Below, piece after piece: positions 1 through 10,829 of a stretch of 64,000 nucleotides of DNA. Origin of the DNA: Wyeomyia smithii (lineage: Eukaryota; Arthropoda; Insecta; Diptera; Culicidae); contig NC_073695.1 in assembly GCF_029784165.1 (NCBI RefSeq), positions 59,982,469 through 60,046,468 on the forward strand. Reading direction: 5' to 3'. Every line of letters begins with the position of its first letter. Within the stretch, counting starts at the first letter, position 1. Under the pieces are notes generated by a model, which worked only from the letters and a program-made list of their open reading frames with translations, did no database searches and had not been told where the DNA came from. Position numbers and translations under genes: made by a program.

Positions 1-143
1 ACAGCTGTCATATTTTGTCGTAAATATCGGTTCATCTAACTGAAATTTTGGCACAAAATATCCGTTAGTGATAGCTCGGTAATATTTTAAGCTGAAATTT
101 CGGTTAGGTTGAACCGCGATTTACGAAAAAATGTGACAGCTGT
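1..143. repeat. Foldback palindrome (MITE-like), possibly clipped by the window edge
   Basis: The first 143 bases form one long imperfect inverted repeat. The left end ACAGCTGTCATATTTTGTCG pairs with the right end, whose reverse complement begins ACAGCTGTCACATTTTTTCG, and the similarity runs to a centre near position 72. This is typical of a small foldback MITE. The left boundary coincides with the window start, so the true end and any target duplication cannot be judged. It lies just upstream of LINE-A and could have inserted beside or in its 5' region. Confidence 0.75.
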
Positions 144-361
144 CCCTTTTTTTTCGCCACGAACAGTCATCGGGCGCGGACGCGTTTTCATTTCGCTCTG
201 CAATTAACTTGTATTTTTTTTTTACACCTTGACGGCGTCGCGAGTGCACGTAAGCAACAATTTATTTATTTATAAACAATCTTTGACCGTCGCGCTACCG
301 CGTGTATCTAACCATTTCTCGACAATTCGTACTCGCCGCGTAACAATTTTTAATCAGTGCT

Positions 362-1963
362 ATGGAAAAGTGTGGCATAACCAACTGTACTTCGACCGAC
401 AACCGTTTCCTGTGGAAATGCGAAGGAATATGCAAAAGGCACTTCCACGCTGCCTGCGTAGGAACCCGTAGAAACCAAGAAGAACTACTGCGTTCATTTA
501 TGCTGCCCTTATGCATAGAATGCCAGGAACAATTCATGGACCAACTCCAACTGAAGAAGCTCATCCAGCACCAGAAAATTTTAACAGAAAGTATTGAATC
601 ACAAATCAAATCAAATCATTCAATAATCAGTCAACTTACTAAACTGACTGTAACGCACGACACACTGGACAGTATCAATACACTGCTTTCTGAATTGAAG
701 ACGGAAATTAAAAAAGTAAATATCAACACAAACAATGCGTCGGCAAAAACCATAAATCGCATTTCGACGCTGTTCGGCGAACTTGGCCATGACTCCATAT
801 CGGACATATCGGACATTAGCAAAGAAAATCGGCAGCACACAAAGAACATACAACAGCACCTGGAAAAAGCATTTACTAATATAGAATCAAAAATTGACAA
901 TATGGAACACCAATTAGAAGCTATACAAAATAAGAAAACAAACTGCAGTACAACGGCGCAGGAACTAATCAATGAATTAAAAGCGCTCAAATAATCGAAT
1001 TTACTCCAGCCAAAAACAGACAATCATCCCAGTCTGGCTGAAGAACTTCGCCTTTCATTGCCACTTCCAGAATCGGACTCAGAAGAACACCGTACTCCAA
1101 ATTTCACATCAGGCTGGCGCCTAATTGGCAATAAAAAAGTATGGAAACGCGACTGGACTGAATATGACGCCAGACAGCGTAAAAGACGCATGCAGGAAAA
1201 GCAAGCAGAAAAGGCCGCTCGTAAACGTATGCAGCAACGCAAACGTCAGCAGGGAAACTCAAACCCTATCAGCATAAGTAACAACACCTATAAACACGGA
1301 ATAAACCATTTCGCCTGCAACTCAAAGAAAACTCAAATTGCTGAAATGCCAAAACAACCACTACCCTCGGACAAAGACCTCCTGGCAGCTGCACGCGTTC
1401 AATTTGCTGGGCCGCCGAATTCAGACATAACATCAAAATTTATAAATTTCCAAAAAGGCGAAACTATCAACCCATATCGGACAGAAAAAAATGCAACTAA
1501 CAATGAAAATTCTGCACCGGCTCCTGCCAGCAACGCCAGCATACAATCAGCACCGCAAGACAGCCAATTTGAACTTGACCCCATGCGTCCACCAATCGTC
1601 CGACTTACGCAGCAATCATCGAATGGCGACGATCGCTTTTTGAAGGCTAGACTCCGCGATCCAAAAGTAATGCATATTACACGCCTATATCTCGCATACA
1701 TGAAGGACCAACCATCATCTGTATGCGTAGAAGGAATGACACCAACCAGTATAAGAATGCTTCTCGCATCCGAAGGACTGCCGACATCTCCAGAACAACT
1801 CCAACGCGTCTTTATTGAAGTCCATCAGGAATATGGACTCACGCCAGCCGAAGCAGTAGCCGACCTTCAATCATATCGTCATTTTTTATCAAATGAACGC
1901 ACGCACCGTCTTCAACAACTTCGCGAAAGTGTAAATAAATTTAGTACAAATTTTCGCAAGTAA
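362..1963 (+). pseudogene. LINE-A ORF1, PHD-finger nucleic-acid-binding protein, one in-frame stop
   Basis: Two open stretches (362-994 and 1058-1963) share one reading frame and are separated by a TAA at 992-994, so ORF1 is best read as a single gene of about 534 codons with one nonsense mutation. The N terminus has a PHD-like cysteine/histidine pattern (CGITNC, then WKCEGICKRHFHAAC, then CIEC) over about residues 4-60. It is followed by a Gln/Lys-rich helical region likely to form a coiled coil, and after the stop by a basic arginine/lysine stretch. In related LINEs ORF1 packages the element RNA. The C-terminal third has no motif I can name. The start was chosen because the zinc finger begins at residue 4. 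Confidence 0.75.
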
Positions 1964-2039
1964 GGACGCCCTCTTCTGAGGCAGAACCATTATATTTTAA
2001 CATAAGTAATAACTTGAATAACACTTCTTCGCTTCCTCG

Positions 2040-4177
2040 ACAGAATGCGACTGAAATTCTTATCTATTGTCAGGATTTCAATCGCATGAAAAGCCCAAGC
2101 AAAATGAAAGAAATTCAACAAAATCTATTGTCGTCATCTTTTAAAATAATTTTTGGAACTGAAAAGTAGCTGAGACGAAAGCGTAAGAAGCGAAGAAGTA
2201 TTTGGAAACAATTATAATGTATTCCGGCACGATCGGAATTTGTCTACCGGTCAAAAAAAGTCAGGCGGTGGAGTCCTCGGTCTATATCAAATCAATCATG
2301 TCAAAAACAAACAAAATGCTTATTTAGACCTATTATTCACAAACTGCACTGAAGACTTCTGTGTAGATGCATCATTGACTCCCATCTGGAAAAATGAAGC
2401 ATTCCACACAGCAATTAATTATTCAATAGTAATGAATAACACTTCGTACCCCAGCGACTGCGAGTACGAGGATGTACCAGAATACCACGAAACTGACTTC
2501 GAACAAGTCAAACGTAGACTTCGCATAATAAATTGGCGTTGTATAATTTGTAAAGAAGGAAATGTCAACGAAGAAGTAACAAAATTTTATGAAATAATCA
2601 ATCAAATTATATCAGAAAATGTACCTCTAAAAAAAGAAGACGAACGAACACCAACAAATATCCAGTGTGGTTTAATCCACAATTGAAGAACCTAAAAAAT
2701 AGAAAACAAAAAGCACATAAAATATACAAAAAAGACAACAATAGCGAAAATCTTCAAAATTACCAAGAAATTTGCTGTCAACTTGACGCAGCCATTAAAA
2801 TTGCACATGAAGTACATAATCGTAAAATCGAACATCAAATCAAGTCTTGCCCTAAGAACTTCTTTAATTACGTAAAAACCAAACTAAAAAGTAACAACTT
2901 TCCATCACGAATGCATCTTGACAGTAATGTAGGACAAACTAGTAATGAAATATGTAGTCTTTTTGCCACTTTTTTTCAAGAAATTCACACCACATATGAA
3001 GAAACAGATCGCGACCGCGAATACTTCTCGTATTTTCCTGAATTTTCGAATTCTTTATCCGTCAATCAAATATCTGAATTCGAAATTCAAAACGCACTTA
3101 AAAATTTAGACGCTACGAAAGGTCCTGGACTGACAGAATAGCTCCAATTTTTCTCAAAAACTTGGCAGAAGAACTATCTACACCCTTACAACACCTTTTT
3201 AACATGTCCCTGAAGAATGGAATTTTCCCAGAACTCTGGAAAACTTCATAATTAGTGCCAATTTTAAAATCTGGCGCTAAATCTGACATTCGTAATTATC
3301 GTCGAATTGCCATTATTTCATGCATTCCAAAATTATTTGAATCAATAATTAATGAAAAAATCTTTCAACAAGTAAAACAAGTAACCAATGCAGAAGACTT
3401 CGAAATATTCCAGAATGAAATTAATGTTTTCTACACTTGGTGCAACAAAAGCCTATTACAACTTAACATTAAAAAATGTAATTCAATAGCCTTTAGCAGA
3501 AAAACAGTAACACCACCTACAAACATTTTTTTAGGAAAACAACCAGTAGAAAAATGCAAAATCGTAAGGGACCTAGGTGTAATCTTAGACTCCAAACTTA
3601 CATTCATAGAACATTATAATACATTTATCAACAAAGCAAATAGTATGCTGGGCTTTATAAAACGCTTCGGCCACAATTTTCAAGTCCCATATACAATCAA
3701 ACTATTATATATTACATACGTCCGACCAATTCTGGAATACTGTAACATTGTATGGAAACCCTATATTGCCACACATGAAGAACGCATTGAATCTGTCCAA
3801 AACAATTTCTTTTGTACGCGCTTCGTAAGCTAAATTGGACATCATTTTCCTTACCATCATATGAAGCACGCTGCATGCTTATAGACATACAAGCACTCGA
3901 AGAACGCCGCGATCTTTCAATGCTTTATTTTATCAATGACATTATTTCTCAACGCGTGCAATCTACTCAATTATTATCACAACTAAATTTTTATGCACCC
4001 AGTCGTCAATTAAGAAATCGTAAAATATTTTCGAAAAATTCTCACAGAACAAACTACTCAAAAAATGGCCCAATAAATCGCATCATGCGTCACTATAATC
4101 AGCACTGCGAAAATATCGACATCACCATGGGCAGAAATCAAATAAAAAAACGACTAACTACTGGAAATAATGTATAG
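2040..4177 (+). pseudogene. LINE-A ORF2 remnant (endonuclease-reverse transcriptase), internally deleted
   Basis: Frame-shifted pieces of an EN-RT polyprotein. An N-terminal endonuclease segment reads CQDFNRMKSPSK, later SWDESVRSEEVFG, up to KKSGGGVLG near 2277. It then jumps directly to the last part of the endonuclease (INHVKNKQNAYLDLLFTN), so the middle with its catalytic residues is gone. RT begins with the KGPG segment at about 3118 and fingers motif YRRIAIISCIPKLFES. A second deletion near 3390 removes the palm, including the expected aspartate pair. The thumb region follows (VRDLGVILDSKLTF, YVRPILEYCNIVW) and the C terminus ends at 4177. Frameshifts and stops lie at about 2686, 3140 and 3830. 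This is a dead copy. Confidence 0.85.
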
Positions 4178-4330
4178 AACATAAGAAAACATTGTATTAT
4201 TATAACTGTAGTCTACATTTGCTTGACGAAATGAATAAATAAATAAATAAATTTTATTTCTAACCGAGCACTCAGTGGTGCCGTTCTCAGAAAAAAATAC
4301 CGAGACCTGGCAATAAATTTTAAGTGTGTA

Positions 4331-4547
4331 AGAGAAATTGAGTTAATCTGACGAGTGGTCCACTATCCGTTAATTTATCCTAGGGTAAACCCTTTAATTT
4401 ATCTTAGGCTATGTTCTCGTTTGGAATTAATTTTCGACAGTCTTATGTAAAACTTCATCCTATCGATTCACACGAATTACGGTGAATTAATCTATAGTGG
4501 ACCTCTTTCCTATAGTGAACCACTAGTCAGATTAACTCAATTTCTCT
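4331..4547. mobile_element. 217-bp MITE with TA target duplication
   Basis: Terminal inverted repeats of about 38 bp start AGAGAAATTGAGTTAATCTG on the left and are mirrored on the right. TA dinucleotides flank both ends (4329-4330 and 4548-4549), as for Tc1/mariner-superfamily elements. There is no coding capacity. It sits between LINE-A and the 3' end of LINE-B. A 17-base piece (TCCACTATAGATTAATT) of its right arm recurs at about 11369-11386. Confidence 0.85.
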
Positions 4548-4666
4548 TAAAATAACATGTTTTTCGTGATTCTGATGCAGATTGGCTGGATAATATGTCT
4601 CCGGATGGAAGTTCTCTGAAAATTCCACGGATATTCTCATAATTATTCTGCAAGTGGTCCACCATC

Positions 4667-6431
4667 TCACGTGGTCTTTGCTGTACGTAAGAGTCGTCTC
4701 CATTCCACTCGGCCCATGGCTGCAGTTCGCCAGCTCTGCAGTCTGCGTAGGTCGTCTTCCACCCGATCGATCCAGCTTGCCCGCTGAGCACCTCTCCGTC
4801 TCGTCCCTGACGGATTGGATTCAGGAACCATCTTTACCGGGCTGTCGTCTGACATCCTTACAACATGCCCAGCCCACCGCAACCTGCATATCTTAGCGGT
4901 GTGGACGATAGATGGCTCCCCAAGCAGCTCCTGCAGTTCGTGGTTCATTCGCCTTCTCCACACTCCGTTCTCTATCTGCAGTCCACCAAAGATGGTACAC
5001 GACACCTTCCGCTCAAAGATCGCAAGGGCGCGTTGGTCCTCCACAAGCATAGTCCATGTCTCATGCCCGTAGAGGACTACCGGTCTGATCAGCGTCTTGT
5101 AGATGGTTAACTTGGTGCGGCGACGAATTCTACTCGGTCGGAGCGTTTTCCGGAGACCAAAGTATGCACGATTTCCTGCCATAATGCACCGTTGAATTTC
5201 TCTGCTGGTATCGTTGTCGATAGTTACCAGTGAGTGAGATACACGAACTCATTGACCACCTCGATTTCATCACCACCAACTTGAACTCGAGGTGGGAGAT
5301 TAGCACTGTCTTCTCGTGAACCCCTTCCTTTCATGTACTTTGTCTTCGATGCATTGATGACTAGTCCAATCCATTTGGCTTCGGCCTTTAGTCCGGTATA
5401 CGTATACGCCATCTTCACAAAGGTCCGAGCCACAATGTCGATATCGTGGGCGAAACCGAACAGTTGAACCCACTTGCGGAATATCGTTTGGAATCACTCG
5501 ATCCATCGTCGCTTTGATCAACCGCGTTAGTTTGTCCGTAGTCGTGCATAATTTGCCATAGCTAGTCTCGATCGAGTGTGTTGTGCACCGATTTAAAATC
5601 GATTAACAAATGATGTGTGGGCATGTTGTATTCGCGGCATTTCTGCATAACCTGCCGAACCAGGAATAGGTGGCACAGGCACCTATGGATCCCGCCTGGT
5701 AGTGCCCCACGTTGCTTCGCAAATGGTGATAGTCGACGGCAGAGTATTTGGGAGAGAACCTTGTAGGCGGCGTTCAGCAGAGTGATTGCCCGGTAATTGC
5801 AGCATTCCAGCTTGTCGCCCTTTTTGTAGGTGGGACACACAATACCCTCCATCCACTCCTCCGGTTCTTGTTCCACCTCCCAAACCTTGACAATGACCCA
5901 GTGCACGGCTCCAGCCAGTGTTTCTCCACCGTATTTCAATAGCTCGCTGGGAAGTTGGTCCACTCCAGCAGCTTTATTGTTTTTCAGCCGGCCAATCTCC
6001 TCCTCCACCTCCAGGAGATCGGAGGTTGGAACCCTGATGTCTTTTGCTCGTGCACCAAGATCAGTTGCCTATGCCCGTTGGAGTGTTGCTTCCATCTTTC
6101 GATTACCTCACACTCGCTGTTCAGCTTCTCGTAGAGCTTCCGAGTGTCGTTAGCTTGGTACAGCTCTTCCATCGCTACGCGAACTTCTTCGCTGGCGCTT
6201 CTTCCTTCGGAGGACTGAGTTTTAACTGTTCCGTGCCTGTCTGTATTGTTCCACGTTCGCTCTCGTACGGTGTAGCAGCATCCTCACCCATGCTGCGTTC
6301 GTCTCCTCGACTAATCGTTTGCATTCGCCGTCAAACCAGTCATTTCTATGATTCGAAGCCCTTGTTCCTAGTAGCGCTACAGCAATGCTACCTTATGGCG
6401 GATCAGATGCTCCTCCAGCCATCTTCAAGAG
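4667..6431 (-). pseudogene. LINE-B reverse transcriptase and C-terminal domain, frame-shifted
   Basis: Read on the minus strand, the order is: EELYQANDTRKLYEKLN (about 6170-6120), the fingers segment LKNNKAAGVDQLPSELLKYG (about 5985-5925), VCPTYKKGDKLECCNYRAIT, then palm residues THHLLIDFKSVHNTLDRD near 5590-5562. A frameshifted stretch follows (5300-5521), then SKTKYMKGRG and FVYLTHW (5433-5224). The C-terminal domain at 5182-4667 contains IYKTLIRPVVLYGHETWTM and RLRWAGHVVRM, typical of RTE-type elements. The palm FDRDD-type region is shifted or lost between 5560 and 5430. At least three frameshifts make it nonfunctional. Confidence 0.85.
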
Positions 6432-6719
6432 TAGCTGCGCCAACATAGGTGTCGATGGTTGTGAGGTGGCGTGATCCACTCACAACCAACCCAACTGGTC
6501 TAGATTCAATCCTAGCCGACACCGGGAGATTTTCTGAGGCGAAAAATCTCTGGGATCACGCCTTCCATCGCATGAGGAAGTAAAGCCGTTGGCGCCGGTC
6601 CGTTAATAAACGGGTCGTGAGTTAGGGTCCTGGGTGTGGAGTCGTCTCCCTGGGCGTCGGTGATTGGCCACAACAGTGGCGGAACTAGACCGACGGTAAA
6701 TAAGCGAGAGTAAAAAAAA
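6432..6719 (+). mobile_element. SINE-like retroposon ending in a short A tract
   Basis: This 288-bp segment interrupts LINE-B coding sequence: PTEEQ on one side and a GAATLEDGW-like segment on the other become adjacent when it is removed. It contains a tRNA-type B-box-like stretch (GATTCAATCC near 6505) and ends in AAAAAAAA just before 6720, which suggests a tRNA-derived SINE on the plus strand. Near its start a 9-bp stem (GGTTGTGAG with CTCACAACC, about 6449-6482) can form a hairpin. A clear A box and a convincing target duplication were not found, so the SINE class is tentative. Confidence 0.5.
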
Positions 6720-6825
6720 GCTGCTCTTCCGTGGGTAGCGCTGCCTCCAGCTGCTGCGCGTATTCCTGTGCATCCCGCAGTTGCTCGATATTTGGCCGCC
6801 GCGTTCGACTTCGGCAGGTGATATA
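6720..6825 (-). pseudogene. LINE-B linker segment between endonuclease and RT
   Basis: The minus strand reads ITCRSRTRRPNIEQLRDAQE then YAQQLEAALPTEEQ, the region between the endonuclease and RT of RTE-type proteins. It is isolated between the SINE-like insertion and the TA MITE. Its reading frame joins the downstream segment when the SINE-like element is ignored. Confidence 0.7.
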
Positions 6826-7313
6826 CAGTCAGATTTTTTTTACGCGGTTTTTTATACGCGGATTTTTTTACGAGGTTTTTTTCGCGGATTTTTGGATTAA
6901 CGCGTTTCTTTTACGCGGAATTTCGAAATAACGCGATTATTTTTTACGCGGATTTTCGAATTAACACGGTTTTCTTTACGCGATACCGCGCTAATTAAAA
7001 AAAATTTTCGTGAATTTCCGAATTAACGTGGGTTTGGGACCAGACACGTTTAAGTATTTATCTTGTAAAAGACTTAGTCCAAAAAATACCCTCCGCCCAC
7101 CGAAAGATCCGGAATGACCGTCAAAGAGGACAATTTTAAATACTGGTTCTAGAGCGTCTCGGGTTTTTTTTTCTAAAGCCCTTCTTGCTGGACTACTTTA
7201 CGCGGATTTTTGAATTGGCGCGGTTTTTTTACGCGGATTTTCGAACTAACGCGGTTTTTTTTAAGCGGTTTTTTTACGAGGTACGTATCCCCCGCGTAAA
7301 AAAAACCTGACTG
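6826..7313. mobile_element. 488-bp TA-flanked MITE built of ACGCGG repeats
   Basis: Inverted termini CAGTCAGATTTTTTTTACGC and its mirrored right end, which closes with CCTGACTG, are flanked by TA on both sides (6824-6825 and 7314-7315). The interior is largely degenerate repeats of a roughly 30-bp unit combining TTTTTTACGCGG and TTTTCGAATTAACGCGG, with a middle of unrelated sequence. There is no transposase. Related termini occur at 41896-42015 and, degraded, near 63331-63391. The TA duplication suggests mobilisation by a Tc1/mariner or pogo-type transposase. Confidence 0.85.
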
Positions 7314-7315
7314 TA

Positions 7316-8535
7316 CACCATCGAAAGTTTGAGCGCATGCACACAGCTACTAGGTAGTGGTCCGAATCTATATTCGCACTGCGGTAGGTGCGAACGTTGA
7401 GGATGTCGGAGAAGAACCTGCCGTCGATTAGAACGTGGTCGATTTGGTTCTCAGTCTGTTAGTCGGGTGATCTCCAGGTGGATTTGTGGAAACCTTTGCG
7501 GGGAAAGAAGGTACTTCGGACTACCATACCACGGGAGGCCGCAAAGTTTACGCACCGATGAACGTTATCATTACACACGGCATGCAAACTATCTGGTCCG
7601 ATTACCGGTCTGTACATTGCCTCCCGTCCTACCTTAGCATTCATGTCCCTAATGACGACTTTCATGTCCCGTCATGGGCAGCTATCGTAGACCTGCTCCA
7701 GCTGCGCGTAGAACGCTTCCTTCTCGTCGTCGGGTCTTCATTCATGCGGGCAGTGCACGTTGATGATGCTGTAGTTGAAGAACCGGCTCTATATTCTCAA
7801 CTTGCACATCCGGCTGGCGCATAGAGATGGTCGGGTTCGGGTTTGAAAATTTTCGAAAGTGTCGGGTACGGGTCGGGTTCGGGTTTGGTGGAAAAAAAAT
7901 TGTCGGGTTCGGGTCGGGTTCGGGTTTGAAAGTGTCGGGTTTAGGTCTGAAAACCCGAAACCCGACTATATCAAATGAACATTTTTATAAGATAATGATG
8001 TCTAATTTCATGCAACTGTAAAAATCACTAACATTTCAATACCATTCGAGGCTCAAAGCTTCAGGGCAACCTCGAATCGATACAAAAAATCGACCTCCCC
8101 AAAAAAAATCTCGGGTTCTGGTCGTGTTCGGGTTTCACAGTTTCGGGTTCGGGTCGGGTTCGGGTTCAACAAAAATAAAATTTTCGGGTTCGGGTTCGGG
8201 TGTGATCGAAAAAAAAAAAATCTCGGGTTCGGGTTTAATCGAAAAAAAATTCCCGGGTTCGGGTCGGGTAAGGGTTTGAAAAAGCCAAACCCGACCATCT
8301 CTACTGGCGCATCTTGCCCAGTACTATGAAGCCGGTTCCCAACTCGCTGGTGGTGCCACAACTCTGGTAGAAAGTAGCCGCCCGGTGCCCGCTTTTCCAT
8401 ACCTTCTGTTCTGTCCAGCAAAGTTTCTGCTGCGCTACGACTTCGAAGTCGCGTGGATGTAGCTCGTCGTAGATTACCCTGTCGCATCCTGGAAAGCAGA
8501 GCGATTTGCAGTTCCATGTCCCAAGTTTCCAATCG
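7316..8535 (-). pseudogene. LINE-B endonuclease domain (RTE-type APE), split by a MITE
   Basis: The minus strand begins at about 8535 with FDWKLGTWNCKSLCFPGCDR, the N-terminal motif carrying the conserved Asn, and continues to GTGFIVLGKMRQ at about 8304. After the hAT-type MITE (7822-8303) it resumes with shifted frames: FNYSIINVHCPHE, RDMNAKVG (about 7665), NFAASRGMVVRSTFFPRKG, TWRSPD (7459), NQIDHVLIDGRF and SDHYLVAVCMRS near 7340. These are the catalytic landmarks of an apurinic-type endonuclease. The frame breaks show it is inactive. The 5' region at 8540-8870 also reads partly open but has no nameable domain. Confidence 0.8.
7822..8303. mobile_element. 482-bp hAT-type MITE with perfect 8-bp target duplication, CGGGTT-rich
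   Basis: The termini TAGAGATGGTCGGGT and its mirrored right end ACCCGACCATCTCTA are flanked by the identical 8-bp sequence CTGGCGCA (7814-7821 and 8304-8311). The 8-bp duplication and TAGAG-type ends are hallmarks of hAT elements. The interior is dominated by repeats of (T)CGGGTTCGGGTT on both arms with a unique AT-rich centre at about 7970-8090. The Gly/Phe-rich open frames across it come from the repeat and are not genes. Confidence 0.92.
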
Positions 8536-8874
8536 AAGTCCTTATTTTGTTGCCTAGGTCCATGCCGATTGTTCCGATCCGTATTATCTCCTACGTTGTT
8601 TGTACCATGTTGTTTTCCGGGGCGGTTAGCTGGGCCTTCTCCAACCCCCTCTCTCGCTAGGGTACCATTGTGTCAGCTCTGTTTTGGGTCCTACGCTGCC
8701 ACCAGGACGTTGATCAGCCGCTCCTAACATGAAGATCAGACGCTGTTTTGGGCCACACCATCTTGGTGAACAAACGCACGGGTTGGTGAAGCATTTCCTC
8801 TACCGCCGGGATATGGTTTACGCGCCAATGATCGCGTCGCACCTTCTCACTTAGTTATTGTCGGATGACAACGT

Positions 8875-10829
8875 TGGACCTAATTCCATAGTGCCTCATA
8901 CCTTCATCCTAGCTTAATGGGGTCTTCGGAACAACTGTTTGAATGAATGACCCGCATAATCGCAAATTGTCAAAAAATATGAGAAATTCACTATACTAAA
9001 AATAAAAAAAAACTTTTTCGTGTTGAGAGATAGAAGAATAGTTTATTTAAAAGAGTTGTAGAAGATTAAAACACATGAAGCTTTGTTGAACAAATGAAAA
9101 TCCTATCTTCTTTTGGTACAAAGTTATAAAGTATATTACCTGGAACATACTTAAAAGCTAGTTTTCTGTAAATAACTTTTGTTAGTTAAATTTTACACGA
9201 CAGTGTTGTTCAGAGTAATTGTTAGGGCATACAAAACACACATTTCTACCAAAGACCATATATCTGCAGGACTTGTTTTTTACAAAGTTGTATCGTGTTT
9301 CAGCTTATTTTTTTGATAACTTCAAGAACGTATAGGTTAAAAAGGGGCAAGTGAAATCATGATGTCAATACTTTTCCTTGGAGTTAAGCTGAAGTACCAT
9401 AAACTCCTTTAGGTTTCATTTGTCCCAATCATATATCAAAAATACTAACTTTTTTGTGTTAAGAGATAGAGGAATGGCTTATTTGGTAAAGTTTTAGAAC
9501 GTGCAAAAATATGAAACTTTGCTGAACAAACAAAAGTTCTATCTTCATTGGATACAGAGTTAGGTACAGAGTTTTTCATATAAAGTTAATTAAAATTTAG
9601 TTTTTTGTATTTAACTTTTGTTAGTTAGGTACATTTTACAAGAAAACATAGTTCTAAAGAAGCATTTGGGCCTACGAAACACACGTTTTGTAGAAGGCCA
9701 CACTTCTCCAGGACTTTTCCTTACAAAGTTATAGCACATTTTAGCTTGTTTCGATAAGTTTAAGAACGTATACTGTAAAAAGGGGCAAGTGGAGTCATGA
9801 TGTCAATACTTTTTCTCGAAGCTTAGCTCGAAAAAAAACTGTTATTGGTTCCATCCGTCCGAACCCACCTAATCTTTATTATATACGTTGTTAAAGTTAT
9901 CGAAAAAATATGCTAAATGTGCTTAAACTTTGTAAGGAAAAGTCCTAGAGATGTGTGACCTTCAACAAAAACGTGTGTTTTGTAGGCTCAAATGCTTCTT
10001 TAGAACTATGTTTTCTTGTAAAATGTAACTAACAAAAGTTGAGTACAAAAAACTAACTTTTAAGTAACATTTATAGAAAAAACTCTGTAACTCTGTACCC
10101 AATGAAGACAGGAATTTTGTTTGTTAAGCAAAGTTTCATATTTTAGCACGATCTAAAATTTCGCCGAATAAGCCATTCCTCTATCTCGTAACACAAAAAA
10201 AAGTTAGTATTTTTTATATATGAAAACCTACTGTAACATATGCTCGTCGTACTATAATATGGGTGGATTGGGACAAATGGAACCTAAAGGAGTTTATAGT
10301 ACTTCAGCTTAACTTCAAGGAAAATTATTGACATCATGATCCCAATTGCCCCTCTTTAACCTATACGTTCTCGAAGTTATCGAAAAGACAAGTTAAAATA
10401 TGATATAACTTTGTAAGGAATAATCCTGGAGATATATGGTCTTTGGCAAAAATATGTGTTTTGTGTGCCCTAACAGGTTCTCCGAGCAACACTTTCGTGT
10501 TAAATGCAACTAACAAAAGTTAAGTACAAAAAAATAACTTTTAAGTAAATTCCTTATGATATACTTTATAACGTTGTACCGAAAAAAGGTAAGATTTTAA
10601 TTTGTTCAACAAAGTTTCATATTTTTGAATCCTCTACAACTTTTCTGAATAAACTATTCTTCTATCTCTTAACGCAAAAAAAAGTTAATGTTTTTAGTTT
10701 TAGTATAGTAAATTTTTCATATATTTTGATAATTTGCAATTATGTGGGTCATTCATACAAACAATTGTTTCGTTCGAAGACACTATTAAGCTAGGATGAA
10801 GCTGAAAAGCGCTATGGAATTAAGTTCCA
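8875..10829. mobile_element. 1.95-kb foldback element with duplicated arms
   Basis: The left arm starts TGGACCTAATTCCATAG and the right arm ends with its mirror image. Inverted similarity continues through both arms to a centre near 9850, giving arms of nearly 980 bp. Each arm consists of two direct copies of a roughly 420-bp unit (for example 8990-9420 and 9430-9830), both containing AAGAGATAGA-type, TTACAAAGTT and GGGGCAAGTG segments. There is no coding capacity and no target duplication I can see. It interrupts the 5' region of LINE-B. Confidence 0.85.

Larger units (their letters stand above)
150..4250 (+). mobile_element. LINE-A: degraded non-LTR retrotransposon with PHD-finger ORF1 (CR1/jockey-like)
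   Basis: A LINE on the plus strand carries ORF1 (362-1963), the remains of ORF2 (about 2040-4177) and a 3' end with a short AATA-type repeat tail at about 4230-4250 instead of a long poly-A. ORF1 with a PHD-like zinc finger and a short-repeat tail suggest the CR1-like side of the jockey superfamily; this clade call is an inference. ORF2 has lost most of the endonuclease and the RT catalytic core by internal deletion, so the copy cannot move by itself. The 5' boundary is approximate. A second, 3'-only copy of the same family is at 11735-12128 on the minus strand. Confidence 0.85.

Noticed and set aside
7827..8280. Gly/Phe-rich and Asn/Pro-rich open frames
   Set aside because: They are translations of CGGGTT repeats inside a hAT-type MITE.
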